Shown here: one piece after another, positions 1 to 5,270 of the stretch
Position numbering within the stretch: the stretch's first letter is position 1
Layout: each line of letters begins with the position of its first letter
Assembly (NCBI GenBank): GCA_014239625.1
Contig: JAAZYN010000328.1
Location: 1 to 5,270, forward strand
DNA from: Myxococcales bacterium
GTDB taxonomy: Bacteria > Myxococcota_A > UBA9042 > PHBI01 > JAAZYN01
Length of the DNA: 5,270 nucleotides
Reading direction: 5' to 3'
The notes under the pieces: model-generated
Database searches by the model: none
Told to the model about the DNA's origin: nothing
The model's input: the letters and a program-made list of their open reading frames with translations, nothing else
Program-made: the position numbers and the translations under genes

Positions 1-1562
1 TGACGTGGCAGATCTCCGCTGGCCTCGAAGGCGGACGTGAACGCGTGCTGTTCGAGGCAGCAGAAGACCTCGCTGGTGCATGTGCCGGCCGGCCCACAGA
101 GGTCCGCGGTGCATGGGTTACCGTCCTCACAGTCAGCGTCATTGGTGCAAGCGGTACACGACTCTCCAGGGCTCGCGGCGACCGTCGCGCATATGCTGCC
201 GCCACCGTCCGCCATCGTGACGCAGCGCGCCGTGAGGCACGGGTCGGTCGTCTGCGCCGTGCAGTCGTCGTCGGTCACACAACAGCCACCTCCTGCGCAC
301 CGGTCAACGACTTGCCAGTCGTCGAGGTAGAGGCCTTCGTGGAAGTTGTCGATCCCATCGACAGTGTCGAAGTCGAGCTTCAGACGGACGATCTTTCCTT
401 CGAAAGGGGCCAGGTCGACGGCGACCATTTGCCACTGCCCTGCGGTGTCTTTACCGAAGACCTGCGTCGACGTCGTAGCCCAGGAGATGTATGCGCCGCT
501 GATCTCGTCGACGAACACGGTCAATGAGTCGGCGGGGCCCGAGGCCTCCTCGACGTCCGACCAGAGCGCGAACAAAGCCACTCGGCCGGCGCCGGAGCTG
601 TTGACGCCGGAGGTGAGGTTGATGGACGGGGTGTAGAGAATGACCCGAACCGCCCCGGCGTCCGTCCCGGCGTTGAGCGGTTGGCAGTCGGCACCCAGCC
701 CGCCGTTATAATAGGTACGGCAGAGCGGGTCGCCAAGATAGAGCGACGCGGGAGGCCGCGACCACCGCTTGGTGTCGATCTGCCAGCTGACCGCGTCTGA
801 TGCGTTGTAGTCCGTCGCGAAAAAACCGGCCTGGCCCAGCGTCTCCAGGCCTTCGAACCCCTGGGAGGTGAGCACCGGGTTGACCGGGCAGACGCAGCCA
901 CCTCCGTCGTTCACCGGGCACCGTTGGCAGCGGCCAGCGACACAGCTCTCGGCCGCACAGCTCAGGTCGCCCGAGCAGCTGGTCAGGTCGTCGCAGCAGC
1001 CTGGTAGGGTCAGCAGCGTACAATTCTGCTGGATGCAGCGCATCTCGGTGCACCCGGCCGATTGAGACAGGTCGCAGTCTTTGTCCCAGTAGCAGCAGCC
1101 TTCGATGGGGACGTTTTCGCACTCCAGCTCGGCGTTGCAGCGACCCTCCTTGCAGACGAACGCGAACTCCGGGATGCAGGCGTCACCCTCGACCACGCAG
1201 GTGGCGATCACAGGTTTGGCGTCGGCGTCCGTGTCGGCGGTCGCCGCGTCGGTGGCCAGAGCATCGCTAGAGCCGGCGTCGGTGTCGGTGCCGGTGTCGG
1301 TGTCGCTTTCGCTGTCGCTGTCTGGCGTCTCCGTGAGCTGCGCGTCGGCGCCCGGGCTCCCGATGTCCGTTTTGACGTCGGCGTCGTATGCGGTCTCTGT
1401 TGCTCCGTCTTCGGGAGCGTCAGCGCCGCCCACCTCTGTGGGGCGGTCTCTGCTCGCGTCGAGGGCGTGCGTCTCCGTCTCGTTCAGCGGGGCGACGCTC
1501 TGGGGGGAGGGACACGCGGCCGCACACAGCGTCATCGCCAGGGTGAGCCTGAGTCGGCTCAT
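1..1562 (-). CDS. Cysteine-rich modular secreted lipoprotein (partial, 3' end off window)
   Basis: I translated an uninterrupted minus-strand frame of 520 codons from ATG at 1562-1560; it runs off the left edge without a stop. The N-terminus (MSRLRLTLAMTLCAAAC) looks like a lipoprotein signal with Cys17 as the probable lipidated residue, although Ala at -3 makes the lipobox imperfect. Residues about 18-121 are a disordered Asp/Thr/Ser/Ala-rich linker. Residues 122-225 hold 20 cysteines, including GCC pairs at 155-157 and 188-190. Residues about 231-421 look like a jelly-roll domain of the MAM or immune-inhibitor-A type, ending in the typical GLYLDDWQVV. Residues 422-502 hold 15 more cysteines in C-x-D-G-N-P-C-T style repeats. 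From about 507 (FTSAFEASGDLP) a second jelly roll seems to begin, echoing TSQGFEGLETLG after the first cysteine block. This architecture is common in Myxococcota surface proteins. The protein is probably exported and disulphide-stabilised; its ligand is unknown. A G-rich stretch at 1570-1574 could serve as ribosome-binding site. The reading frame and its style are firm; the function is not. Confidence 0.85.
   Translation of the reverse strand, partial: MSRLRLTLAMTLCAAACPSPQSVAPLNETETHALDASRDRPTEVGGADAPEDGATETAYDADVKTDIGSPGADAQLTETPDSDSESDTDTGTDTDAGSSDALATDAATADTDADAKPVIATCVVEGDACIPEFAFVCKEGRCNAELECENVPIEGCCYWDKDCDLSQSAGCTEMRCIQQNCTLLTLPGCCDDLTSCSGDLSCAAESCVAGRCQRCPVNDGGGCVCPVNPVLTSQGFEGLETLGQAGFFATDYNASDAVSWQIDTKRWSRPPASLYLGDPLCRTYYNGGLGADCQPLNAGTDAGAVRVILYTPSINLTSGVNSSGAGRVALFALWSDVEEASGPADSLTVFVDEISGAYISWATTSTQVFGKDTAGQWQMVAVDLAPFEGKIVRLKLDFDTVDGIDNFHEGLYLDDWQVVDRCAGGGCCVTDDDCTAQTTDPCLTARCVTMADGGGSICATVAASPGESCTACTNDADCEDGNPCTADLCGPAGTCTSEVFCCLEQHAFTSAFEASGDLPR
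1275..1322 (-). repeat. Degenerate hexanucleotide repeat encoding Asp-Ser/Asp-Thr linker
   Basis: There are eight consecutive hexamers of the type GGTGTC/GCTGTC on the plus strand (GGCGTC, GGTGTC, GGTGCC, GGTGTC, GGTGTC, GCTTTC, GCTGTC, GCTGTC). They lie in frame in the lipoprotein gene and encode residues 81-96, DSDSESDTDTGTDTDA. Related but less regular units continue at about 1219-1260. The period is a multiple of three, so slippage would change linker length without breaking the frame. Such acidic linkers between a lipid anchor and folded domains are typical of Myxococcota lipoproteins. Confidence 0.7.
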
Positions 1563-1631
1563 CGATGGGCCCCCGGCCCTGCGGGTGGCCCGTCCACACC
1601 TGTGACCCCCTCGGCGTCGCGGTATCGCCTC

Positions 1632-1681
1632 CGAACGCAGCCCGCTCCAGTGCTGCTCGCTGGGGCCACCGGCTGCGTTCG
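1632..1681 (-). other. Long inverted repeat / hairpin upstream of lipoprotein gene
   Basis: CGAACGCAGCC at 1632-1642 is perfectly complementary to GGCTGCGTTCG at 1671-1681 (11 bp). Inside it, 1644-1650 (GCTCCAG) pairs with 1660-1666 (CTGGGGC) through one G-T wobble, giving an 18-bp interrupted stem with a 9-base loop. It lies 70 nt before the lipoprotein ATG, so it may fold in that transcript's leader, or act as a DNA operator or cruciform. No T-run follows it on either strand, so it is not a standard intrinsic terminator. The pairing is seen directly; the role is unknown. Confidence 0.55.
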
Positions 1682-1816
1682 CAGCCGCGGGGGCGGGGTA
1701 GCCGCCCAGCGTGCCTGGTCCGTCAACGCTCACTCGCCCCTCGTGTCATGGGTCCAGCTCCTTGGTTGCCCCGCGGAGAACAGTTCGGGCGGGCCCCAAT
1801 GCCGAGGCGGCGACCA

Positions 1817-1883
1817 ACACCCCGACAGGGTGTCATTTTTGAAGACAAGACTTCAACCCCGAGGAGACGGCGTCGGCTCCTCG
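1817..1883 (-). terminator. Stem-loop cluster after the amidohydrolase gene (possible terminator)
   Basis: Three hairpins lie in succession just past the amidohydrolase stop. The first has 7 bp plus 2 bp after a mismatch (1860-1869 with 1874-1883), starting about 9 nt after the stop codon. The second is TTGAAG/CTTCAA (1839-1844 with 1851-1856). The third is ACACCC/GGGTGT (1817-1822 with 1828-1833). Position fits transcript termination or 3'-end protection of the five-gene mRNA. None is followed by a T-tract in the minus direction. The third is followed by CATTTTT (1834-1840) on the plus strand, so if anything it would be a canonical terminator for plus-strand transcription. The assignment is tentative. 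Confidence 0.3.
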
Positions 1884-1892
1884 TCCGCGTGC

Positions 1893-3038
1893 TTACTCCC
1901 CGTATAGCGACACAACCGCGCCATGAAGGGCAGCCGCCAGCGGCAGCACGTCCTCGTCGATCATGAACCTCGGGCTGTGGTGCGGCTCATCGCAGCCCTT
2001 GTCCTCGTTGCGGCTACCGACCAAGGCGTATGCGCCAGGGACGCCGCCGTCCGCGACGTTGAGGATGTAGCCGAAGTCCTCGCCGGCCGTGGTGCGGTAG
2101 TCGGCGACAATGGATTCAAATCCGACCTCGGCTGCGGCCTGAGCCACCAGGGACACAAACCCCGGATCATTGATGGTCGGGATGCACTCGCGGATCCAAT
2201 CCACCGAGACGCTGGTGCCAGTGGCCGCAGCCACCCCCGCCGCGATGGCCCTGATGTCCTGCTCCACGGTGGCGTCCACCTCCAACGAGAACGTTCGCAC
2301 TGTCCCAGACAGCGAGACCGCGTCGGGGATCACGTTGAATGCCTCCCCCCCATGAATCGCGCCGACGGTGACGACCACAGGTTCGAACGGGCTGGAGCGC
2401 CTACTGGCGATGGTCTGCAACGCCAAGACCAGCTGCGCCGCAGCGACCACCGGGTCGATCGCCCGATGGGGGAGGCCGCCATGGCCTCCTCTGCCGGTGA
2501 TCGTGATGGTGAAGTCGATGACTCCCGCCATGATGCCGCCGTCGGTCACGGCGATAGTCCCGGTGGGCAGCTCATTACACACGTGCAGCCCGAACGCGCG
2601 GTCCACCCCGTCCAGGACACCCTCTTCGAGACACCGTCGGGCGCCGCCGCCTCCCTCCTCGGCAGGCTGGTACAAGATCCGGAGTCGGACCCCTTCGGGG
2701 ACCCCTACACCGCCCACCAGGGACTCTGCGGCACAGGTCAGGGCCGCCATGTGGCAGTCGTGGCCGCATGCGTGCATGAACCCACGGTGTTCAGAAGCGT
2801 ACGGGAGGCCGGTCTCCTCGGCCACCGGGAGCCCATCCATGTCGGCCCGTAGCAGCAACGTGCTAACTGCGTCGGGGTCACCGAGGTCAACGAAGAAACC
2901 GGTGGTGTCGGCGATTCGCGTCGGCGGTCCCAGGGTCCTACTGACTCGGTCCCATAGCAGCTGGGACGTCTTGTGCTCGATGAATCCGAGCTCCGGGATG
3001 CGATGAAGCGCCCGACGGAGCGCGACGAGGTCGTTCAC
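1893..3038 (-). CDS. M20D-type amidohydrolase / aminoacylase (381 aa)
   Basis: This is a member of the peptidase M20 amidohydrolase family (hippurate hydrolase / N-acyl-amino-acid or ILR1-like hydrolase type), which cleaves the amide bond of N-acylated amino acids with a dinuclear metal site. Diagnostic segments appear in order: LRRALHRIPELGF (7-19), RADMDGLPVAEETGLPY (64-80), the metal-binding MHACGHDCH (88-96; Cys91 and His93), PAEEGGGGA (125-133; catalytic and ligand Glu127/Glu128), GLHV (His152), the dimerisation-domain segment GRGGHGGLPHRAIDPV (182-197), GGEAFNVIPD (230-239), AGEDF (318-322) and EPHHSPRF (351-358, final His ligand). All expected metal ligands are present and the length is normal for the family. 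There is no signal peptide, so it is probably cytoplasmic. The start is GTG at 3038, overlapping the upstream TGA in a GTGA junction, with GGAGA 8 nt before it. The stop is TAA. The true substrate cannot be read from sequence. Confidence 0.93.
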   Translation of the reverse strand: MNDLVALRRALHRIPELGFIEHKTSQLLWDRVSRTLGPPTRIADTTGFFVDLGDPDAVSTLLLRADMDGLPVAEETGLPYASEHRGFMHACGHDCHMAALTCAAESLVGGVGVPEGVRLRILYQPAEEGGGGARRCLEEGVLDGVDRAFGLHVCNELPTGTIAVTDGGIMAGVIDFTITITGRGGHGGLPHRAIDPVVAAAQLVLALQTIASRRSSPFEPVVVTVGAIHGGEAFNVIPDAVSLSGTVRTFSLEVDATVEQDIRAIAAGVAAATGTSVSVDWIRECIPTINDPGFVSLVAQAAAEVGFESIVADYRTTAGEDFGYILNVADGGVPGAYALVGSRNEDKGCDEPHHSPRFMIDEDVLPLAAALHGAVVSLYGE

Positions 3039-3745
3039 TCAGTGATCTCCGGGCCCTGGTCCTCGGCGCCGTCATCGTCCTGCTCGGGAGCAGCGCCAGC
3101 CGGCCAACCGGCCCTGGGATCCTCGGGTCCGTTGGGGGACCGTTTCCACACGGGCCCCGGATGGTCCTTCCTCAGCTCTTTGGCGAAGAAGCCCTGCCAC
3201 TGGATGCCAGAGCGCAGCCAGGTCATCCATCGTTGGCGGTTCGCCAGGGCCTCGCACCCCAGCTCCTCGATGAAGGTCACCCGCTCCATGTCGTCCAACT
3301 CCGCGATGTGTGCGCGCACAGCGCCGGGGCCCATGCCGTACCGCGCCTGCTCCGCGTCGAGCCGGATCGGCTTGTCCGGATCAGCGTGGCGCTCGACCCG
3401 TCGCAAGTTGCGGAGAATGAACTGCTCCTCGCGGTCCTGGAGGGCTTGCGTGATCTCCGAGTCGAACTCCTCCTCGGTCCGCTCCCGAGGTTCTTTGAGC
3501 GCCCCGCCCCACGTCTGGAGCTTCTCGAGGAACTCCCAGTCCACGAACTGCTCGTCGACCCTCGGCTGGACCACCACCTCGAAGGGCTTTGGTGCGCTGG
3601 GGAGAGCCTCGGCGGTAGCGATCGTCATGCCCGTCATGGAGACCACGTCGAGGTGCCGGGCGAAGGGGTTGAACGAGTCCAACGCGTCGTCGTCCCGTGA
3701 TTCGCTCGCCGCGTCGGTCGTGGCGCTGCCGAGCTCGTCAGTCAC
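3035..3745 (-). CDS. Hypothetical acidic 236-aa protein of the Ycf46-like cluster
   Basis: I do not recognise a family. Residues 1-25 are polar and acidic and probably disordered. Residues about 55-200 look folded and mainly helical, with charged heptad-like stretches (84-120, rich in Glu and Arg), several tryptophans (70, 79, 173, 176, 183, 200) and a segment at 157-191 with alternating aromatic and basic residues. Residues 201-236 are a Pro/Asp/Glu-rich tail. There is no signal peptide, membrane segment, zinc motif or nucleotide-binding motif, so it is probably a soluble cytoplasmic protein. The frame overlaps the preceding DUF2997 gene by 8 nt and the following amidohydrolase gene by 4 nt, which argues that it is a real operon member. 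The start is GTG at 3745. The G-rich stretch before it (3753-3750) lies rather close, so a later start such as Met37 is possible. A role as adaptor or partner of the AAA+ protein is a guess from context only. Confidence 0.8.
   Translation of the reverse strand: MTDELGSATTDAASESRDDDALDSFNPFARHLDVVSMTGMTIATAEALPSAPKPFEVVVQPRVDEQFVDWEFLEKLQTWGGALKEPRERTEEEFDSEITQALQDREEQFILRNLRRVERHADPDKPIRLDAEQARYGMGPGAVRAHIAELDDMERVTFIEELGCEALANRQRWMTWLRSGIQWQGFFAKELRKDHPGPVWKRSPNGPEDPRAGWPAGAAPEQDDDGAEDQGPEITE
3046..3050 (-). promoter_or_regulatory. Ribosome-binding site of the amidohydrolase gene
   Basis: GGAGA on the minus strand lies inside the last codons of the upstream 236-aa gene, with 8 nt between GGAG and the GTG at 3038. 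It supports this GTG as the start and translation coupled to the upstream gene through the 4-nt stop/start overlap. Confidence 0.65.
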
Positions 3746-3944
3746 CGGTCCCCAGCTCGATCTTCACGCCCTGGTCCTCTTCTTGGTAATATTCGGCGGT
3801 GTGAACCCTCTCGGTCACCTCTCCGAGCTCGTCCTCGAGGAACTTGGTGAAGTCGAGGCAGTCCTTTCCTGCAACCCCCTCGACCTGCAGGTTGACGTTA
3901 CCGTCCGGGCCGATCGTGATGATGATGTCTTTTTTGGTAGCCAT
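3738..3944 (-). CDS. DUF2997 domain protein (68 aa)
   Basis: This small protein matches my recollection of the DUF2997 pattern: an N-terminal beta hairpin with IxPDGxVxLxVEG (11-23), a GKDC turn (26-29), an amphipathic helix with FTKFLEDELG (32-41), and a T-x-E-Y-Y segment (49-53). Its length is normal for the family. The molecular function of DUF2997 is not known. It commonly neighbours DUF1257 and Ycf46-like AAA genes, exactly as here. The start is ATG at 3944, 14 nt after the end of the DUF1257 gene. A Shine-Dalgarno-like AGAGG (3960-3956) overlaps the upstream TAG stop, about 11 nt from the ATG. The 3' end overlaps the next gene by 8 nt. Cys29 in the GKxC turn is conserved in the pattern as I remember it and might be functionally important. 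No export signal is present. The family call is from memory of the motif pattern, without a profile search. Confidence 0.85.
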   Translation of the reverse strand: MATKKDIIITIGPDGNVNLQVEGVAGKDCLDFTKFLEDELGEVTERVHTAEYYQEEDQGVKIELGTGD

Positions 3945-3958
3945 GTCGTGAGTCGCCT

Positions 3959-4360
3959 CTAACTCCAGGTCCTGACGCGGACCTGGATCTGTTCTTCCTC
4001 ATTGGTCTCTTCACTCTCGATGGTGAAGCCGCGCTTCTTAATCTCGTCCATCACCTTGTGATAGCTGTAGCGCTGCGTGACCTTCTTGATGAACTCCTCT
4101 TCGGCGACCCCGCGCGTCGTCTCCACGCCCCACCAGTCGGCCACGAATTGGAAGCCTTCGGCCGTCTGCTTGACGCCGATGTCATACGTCTTGGATGCGT
4201 GGATACTCAGCAGCGCATCCGTCGTCTGGCCTTGGTAGCCCTTGACGTGCACCAGCTGCTCCTCGGTGGCCTCGCTGAACTCGTAGTTGAGGTCTTTGAG
4301 AGCCCTGACGAGACACGCGAGGTCTTTGATTTTTGTTTTGACCGCTGTGAAGTGCGACAC
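3959..4360 (-). CDS. DUF1257 / Ycf35-like protein (133 aa)
   Basis: This belongs to the DUF1257 family, which includes the plastid and cyanobacterial Ycf35 proteins. Visible hallmarks are the N-terminal MSHFTAVKTKIKDLACLVRAL (1-21), VKGYQGQTTDALLSI (39-53), YDIGVKQTAEGFQFVADWW (59-77), FIKKVTQRYSYHKVMDE (90-106), a GFTIESEE segment (111-118) and a final VRVRTW. The family's biochemical role is unknown; it recurs beside Ycf46-like ATPases and DUF2997, so a partner or substrate-presenting role for the ATPase is a reasonable inference. I place the start at GTG 4360: translation from there gives the family's characteristic MSHF N-terminus, and a good ACGGAG lies 9 nt upstream. A longer frame from GTG 4405 would add 15 residues with no family resemblance. 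The gene follows the ATPase stop by 65 nt and precedes the DUF2997 gene by 14 nt. The protein is probably cytoplasmic. Confidence 0.9.
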   Translation of the reverse strand: MSHFTAVKTKIKDLACLVRALKDLNYEFSEATEEQLVHVKGYQGQTTDALLSIHASKTYDIGVKQTAEGFQFVADWWGVETTRGVAEEEFIKKVTQRYSYHKVMDEIKKRGFTIESEETNEEEQIQVRVRTWS

Positions 4361-4368
4361 GCTTGAAT

Positions 4369-4375
4369 ACTCCGT
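4369..4375 (-). promoter_or_regulatory. Ribosome-binding site deciding the DUF1257 start
   Basis: ACGGAGT on the minus strand lies with GGAG 9 nt upstream of the GTG at 4360. It selects the start that gives the family-typical MSHF N-terminus over the upstream GTG at 4405. Confidence 0.65.
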
Positions 4376-4425
4376 TTTTGACCGGGACCGGACCCACCGA
4401 GGCACTACTGTAACGACATCTGCGG

Positions 4426-5270
4426 TTAAATCTCCAACTTTCGGCCGCCGCTCTTCTCGCTCGACTCGTCAGCCGTCGACGCCCGGCGAGCGCGCGATTT
4501 CGCCCACTCCCGCATTCCGTCGATGCGCTCCTTCATCGTGTAGGACAGCGGGATGATCTCTTCGACCGCTTTGACCAGGCGCTCCGTCGTCAGCTCCGCC
4601 TTCTCGTCCTCGTAGCAGTCGTACAGGGCGCTCACCACGGCCTGCTCGATCTCGGCGCCGGCGAAGCCTTGACTGGCCGCGACCAGCGCGGGGTTGTCGA
4701 AGGACTTCGGGTCGCGGTTCTTTTTCCCGATGTGGATGTCGAAGATGTCGCCGCGCTCACTGGGCATCGGTAGATCGACGAAGAAGATCTCGTCGAAGCG
4801 TCCCTTGCGGAGCAGCTCAGGCGGCAGCGCGGTCACGTCATTGGCGGTGGCGACGACGAACACCGAGGAGGTCTTCTCCTGCAGCCACGTGATGAACGTA
4901 CCAAACACGCGGGCGGTGGTGCCTCCATCCGTCTGGCCCGAGCTGCTGGAGCCGGAGAAGCCCTTCTCGAGCTCATCGAGCCATAGAATCGACGGCGCGA
5001 CAGCCTCGGCCGTCTTGATCGCCTTGCGCATGTTCTCTTCGGAGGACCCGACCAGGCTCCCGAAGACCTTGCCCACGTCCAAGCGCAGCAGCGGCATGTG
5101 CCATAAAGCGCCGATCGCTTTGGCGACCAGAGACTTGCCACAGCCCGGCACGCCGACCATCAAGATGCCTTTGGGCGCGGGCAACCCGAAGTCCCGGGCG
5201 TCCCGCCGAAAGGCGGCTTTGCGCTTGCCGAGCCAGGTCTTCAAGATGTCGAGCCCACCGACGTCGGTGA
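4426..5270 (-). CDS. Ycf46-like AAA+ ATPase (C-terminal part; 5' end off window)
   Basis: About 280 residues of an AAA+ ATPase, entering at the right edge and ending with TAA at 4426. The first in-window residues, TDVGGLDILKTWLGKRKAAF, match the Ycf46 signature just before the P-loop, so the gene clearly continues upstream. The TTG at 5244 is an internal Leu codon, not a start. Numbering from that TTG: Walker A GVPGCGKS (31-38), Walker B ILWLDE (86-91), a Gly/Ser-rich insert (97-108), second-region-of-homology features with sensor 1 ATAND (132-136) and arginine-finger candidates in LLRKGRFDE (R146, R149), and sensor 2 GAEIEQA (196-202). All catalytic residues are intact. The tail (about 250-272) is charged and disordered. 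Full Ycf46 proteins have roughly 200 further N-terminal residues. In cyanobacteria Ycf46 has been linked to photosynthesis and inorganic-carbon handling; in heterotrophs its substrate is unknown. It heads the visible part of the DUF1257-DUF2997 cluster and probably remodels a protein using those partners. Confidence 0.93.
   Translation of the reverse strand, partial: TDVGGLDILKTWLGKRKAAFRRDARDFGLPAPKGILMVGVPGCGKSLVAKAIGALWHMPLLRLDVGKVFGSLVGSSEENMRKAIKTAEAVAPSILWLDELEKGFSGSSSSGQTDGGTTARVFGTFITWLQEKTSSVFVVATANDVTALPPELLRKGRFDEIFFVDLPMPSERGDIFDIHIGKKNRDPKSFDNPALVAASQGFAGAEIEQAVVSALYDCYEDEKAELTTERLVKAVEEIIPLSYTMKERIDGMREWAKSRARRASTADESSEKSGGRKLEI

Larger units (their letters stand above)
1563..1892. 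other. Intergenic region, non-coding, rich in inverted repeats
   Basis: These 330 bases separate the amidohydrolase stop from the lipoprotein start. I see no credible gene: the open frames crossing it are antisense shadows with no family resemblance. It should carry the end of the five-gene transcript and the promoter and leader of the lipoprotein gene. A TTGACG on the minus strand (1726-1721) resembles a -35 box, but the only candidate -10 (TACCCC at 1700-1695) is poor and 20 bases away, so no promoter is called. An additional 6-bp all-GC stem (1691-1696 with 1702-1707) lies next to the long hairpin described separately. Confidence 0.6.

Noticed and set aside
521..1122. Two minus-strand frames of 126 and 138 codons inside the lipoprotein region
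   Set aside because: They are in other frames of the same strand as the 520-codon lipoprotein frame and read as Arg/Pro/Ser-rich noise.
1695..1726. Possible sigma-70 promoter on the minus strand (TTGACG, then TACCCC)
   Set aside because: The -35-like box is good, but the -10-like box is poor and the 20-base spacing is outside the usual range.
1062..1907. Plus-strand 281-codon frame spanning the lipoprotein N-terminus and the intergenic region
   Set aside because: Its Val/Gly-rich part is simply the antisense of the hexamer linker repeat, and it has no family resemblance. The minus-strand frame is continuous and carries the signal peptide and cysteine modules.
3926..3935. Run of six A residues near the start of the DUF2997 gene as a possible slippery frameshift site
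   Set aside because: It is read as AAA AAA preceded by C, which is not the right heptamer phase, and the downstream zero frame already encodes the complete family-length protein.
1923..3962. Long plus-strand open frames (about 309 and 329 codons) opposite the amidohydrolase and the small cluster genes
   Set aside because: They lie antisense to genes with clear family motifs, have Arg/Ser/Pro/Ala-rich composition typical of GC-rich shadow frames, and show no recognisable domain.
4380..4391. GACCGG tandem pair in the gap before the DUF1257 gene
   Set aside because: Only two 6-bp units in GC-rich sequence; not enough to call an operator or repeat.

Overview
The window is a GC-rich stretch of bacterial chromosome in which every supported gene lies on the minus strand, so it reads from the right edge to the left. 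A non-photosynthetic myxobacterium-like organism (Myxococcota/Bradymonadota type) fits best. The leftmost gene encodes a probable lipoprotein with an Asp/Ser/Thr/Ala-rich linker and alternating cysteine-rich and beta-sandwich modules, an architecture characteristic of that group. The assignment rests on protein style and base composition only. No rRNA, tRNA, CRISPR array, transposase or phage gene was seen.

Positions 5270 to 1893 hold a tight five-gene cluster, listed in transcription order. (i) The C-terminal AAA+ module of a Ycf46-like ATPase, whose 5' end lies outside the window. (ii) A DUF1257 (Ycf35-like) protein of 133 aa. (iii) A DUF2997 protein of 68 aa. (iv) An unrecognised acidic 236-aa protein. 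(v) An M20D-type amidohydrolase of 381 aa. Junctions shrink from a 65-nt gap, to a 14-nt gap, to an 8-nt overlap, to a 4-nt GTGA overlap, so the last genes are probably translationally coupled. Ycf46 and Ycf35 are best known from cyanobacteria and plastids. Here they sit with DUF2997, an orphan protein and a peptidase-fold hydrolase. A plausible but unproven reading is an ATP-driven remodelling module (AAA+ plus two small partners) with an accessory protein and a metabolic enzyme.

Positions 1892 to 1563 are a 330-base intergenic region without a credible gene but rich in inverted repeats. A group of short stem-loops lies just after the amidohydrolase stop. A long hairpin (11 bp plus 7 bp) lies 70 nt upstream of the lipoprotein start.

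Positions 1562 to 1 hold the start of a large cysteine-rich surface lipoprotein that runs off the left edge. It is open for 520 codons with no stop. It has its own ribosome-binding region and is probably transcribed separately from the cluster. Long plus-strand reading frames opposite all these genes are GC-rich antisense shadows.
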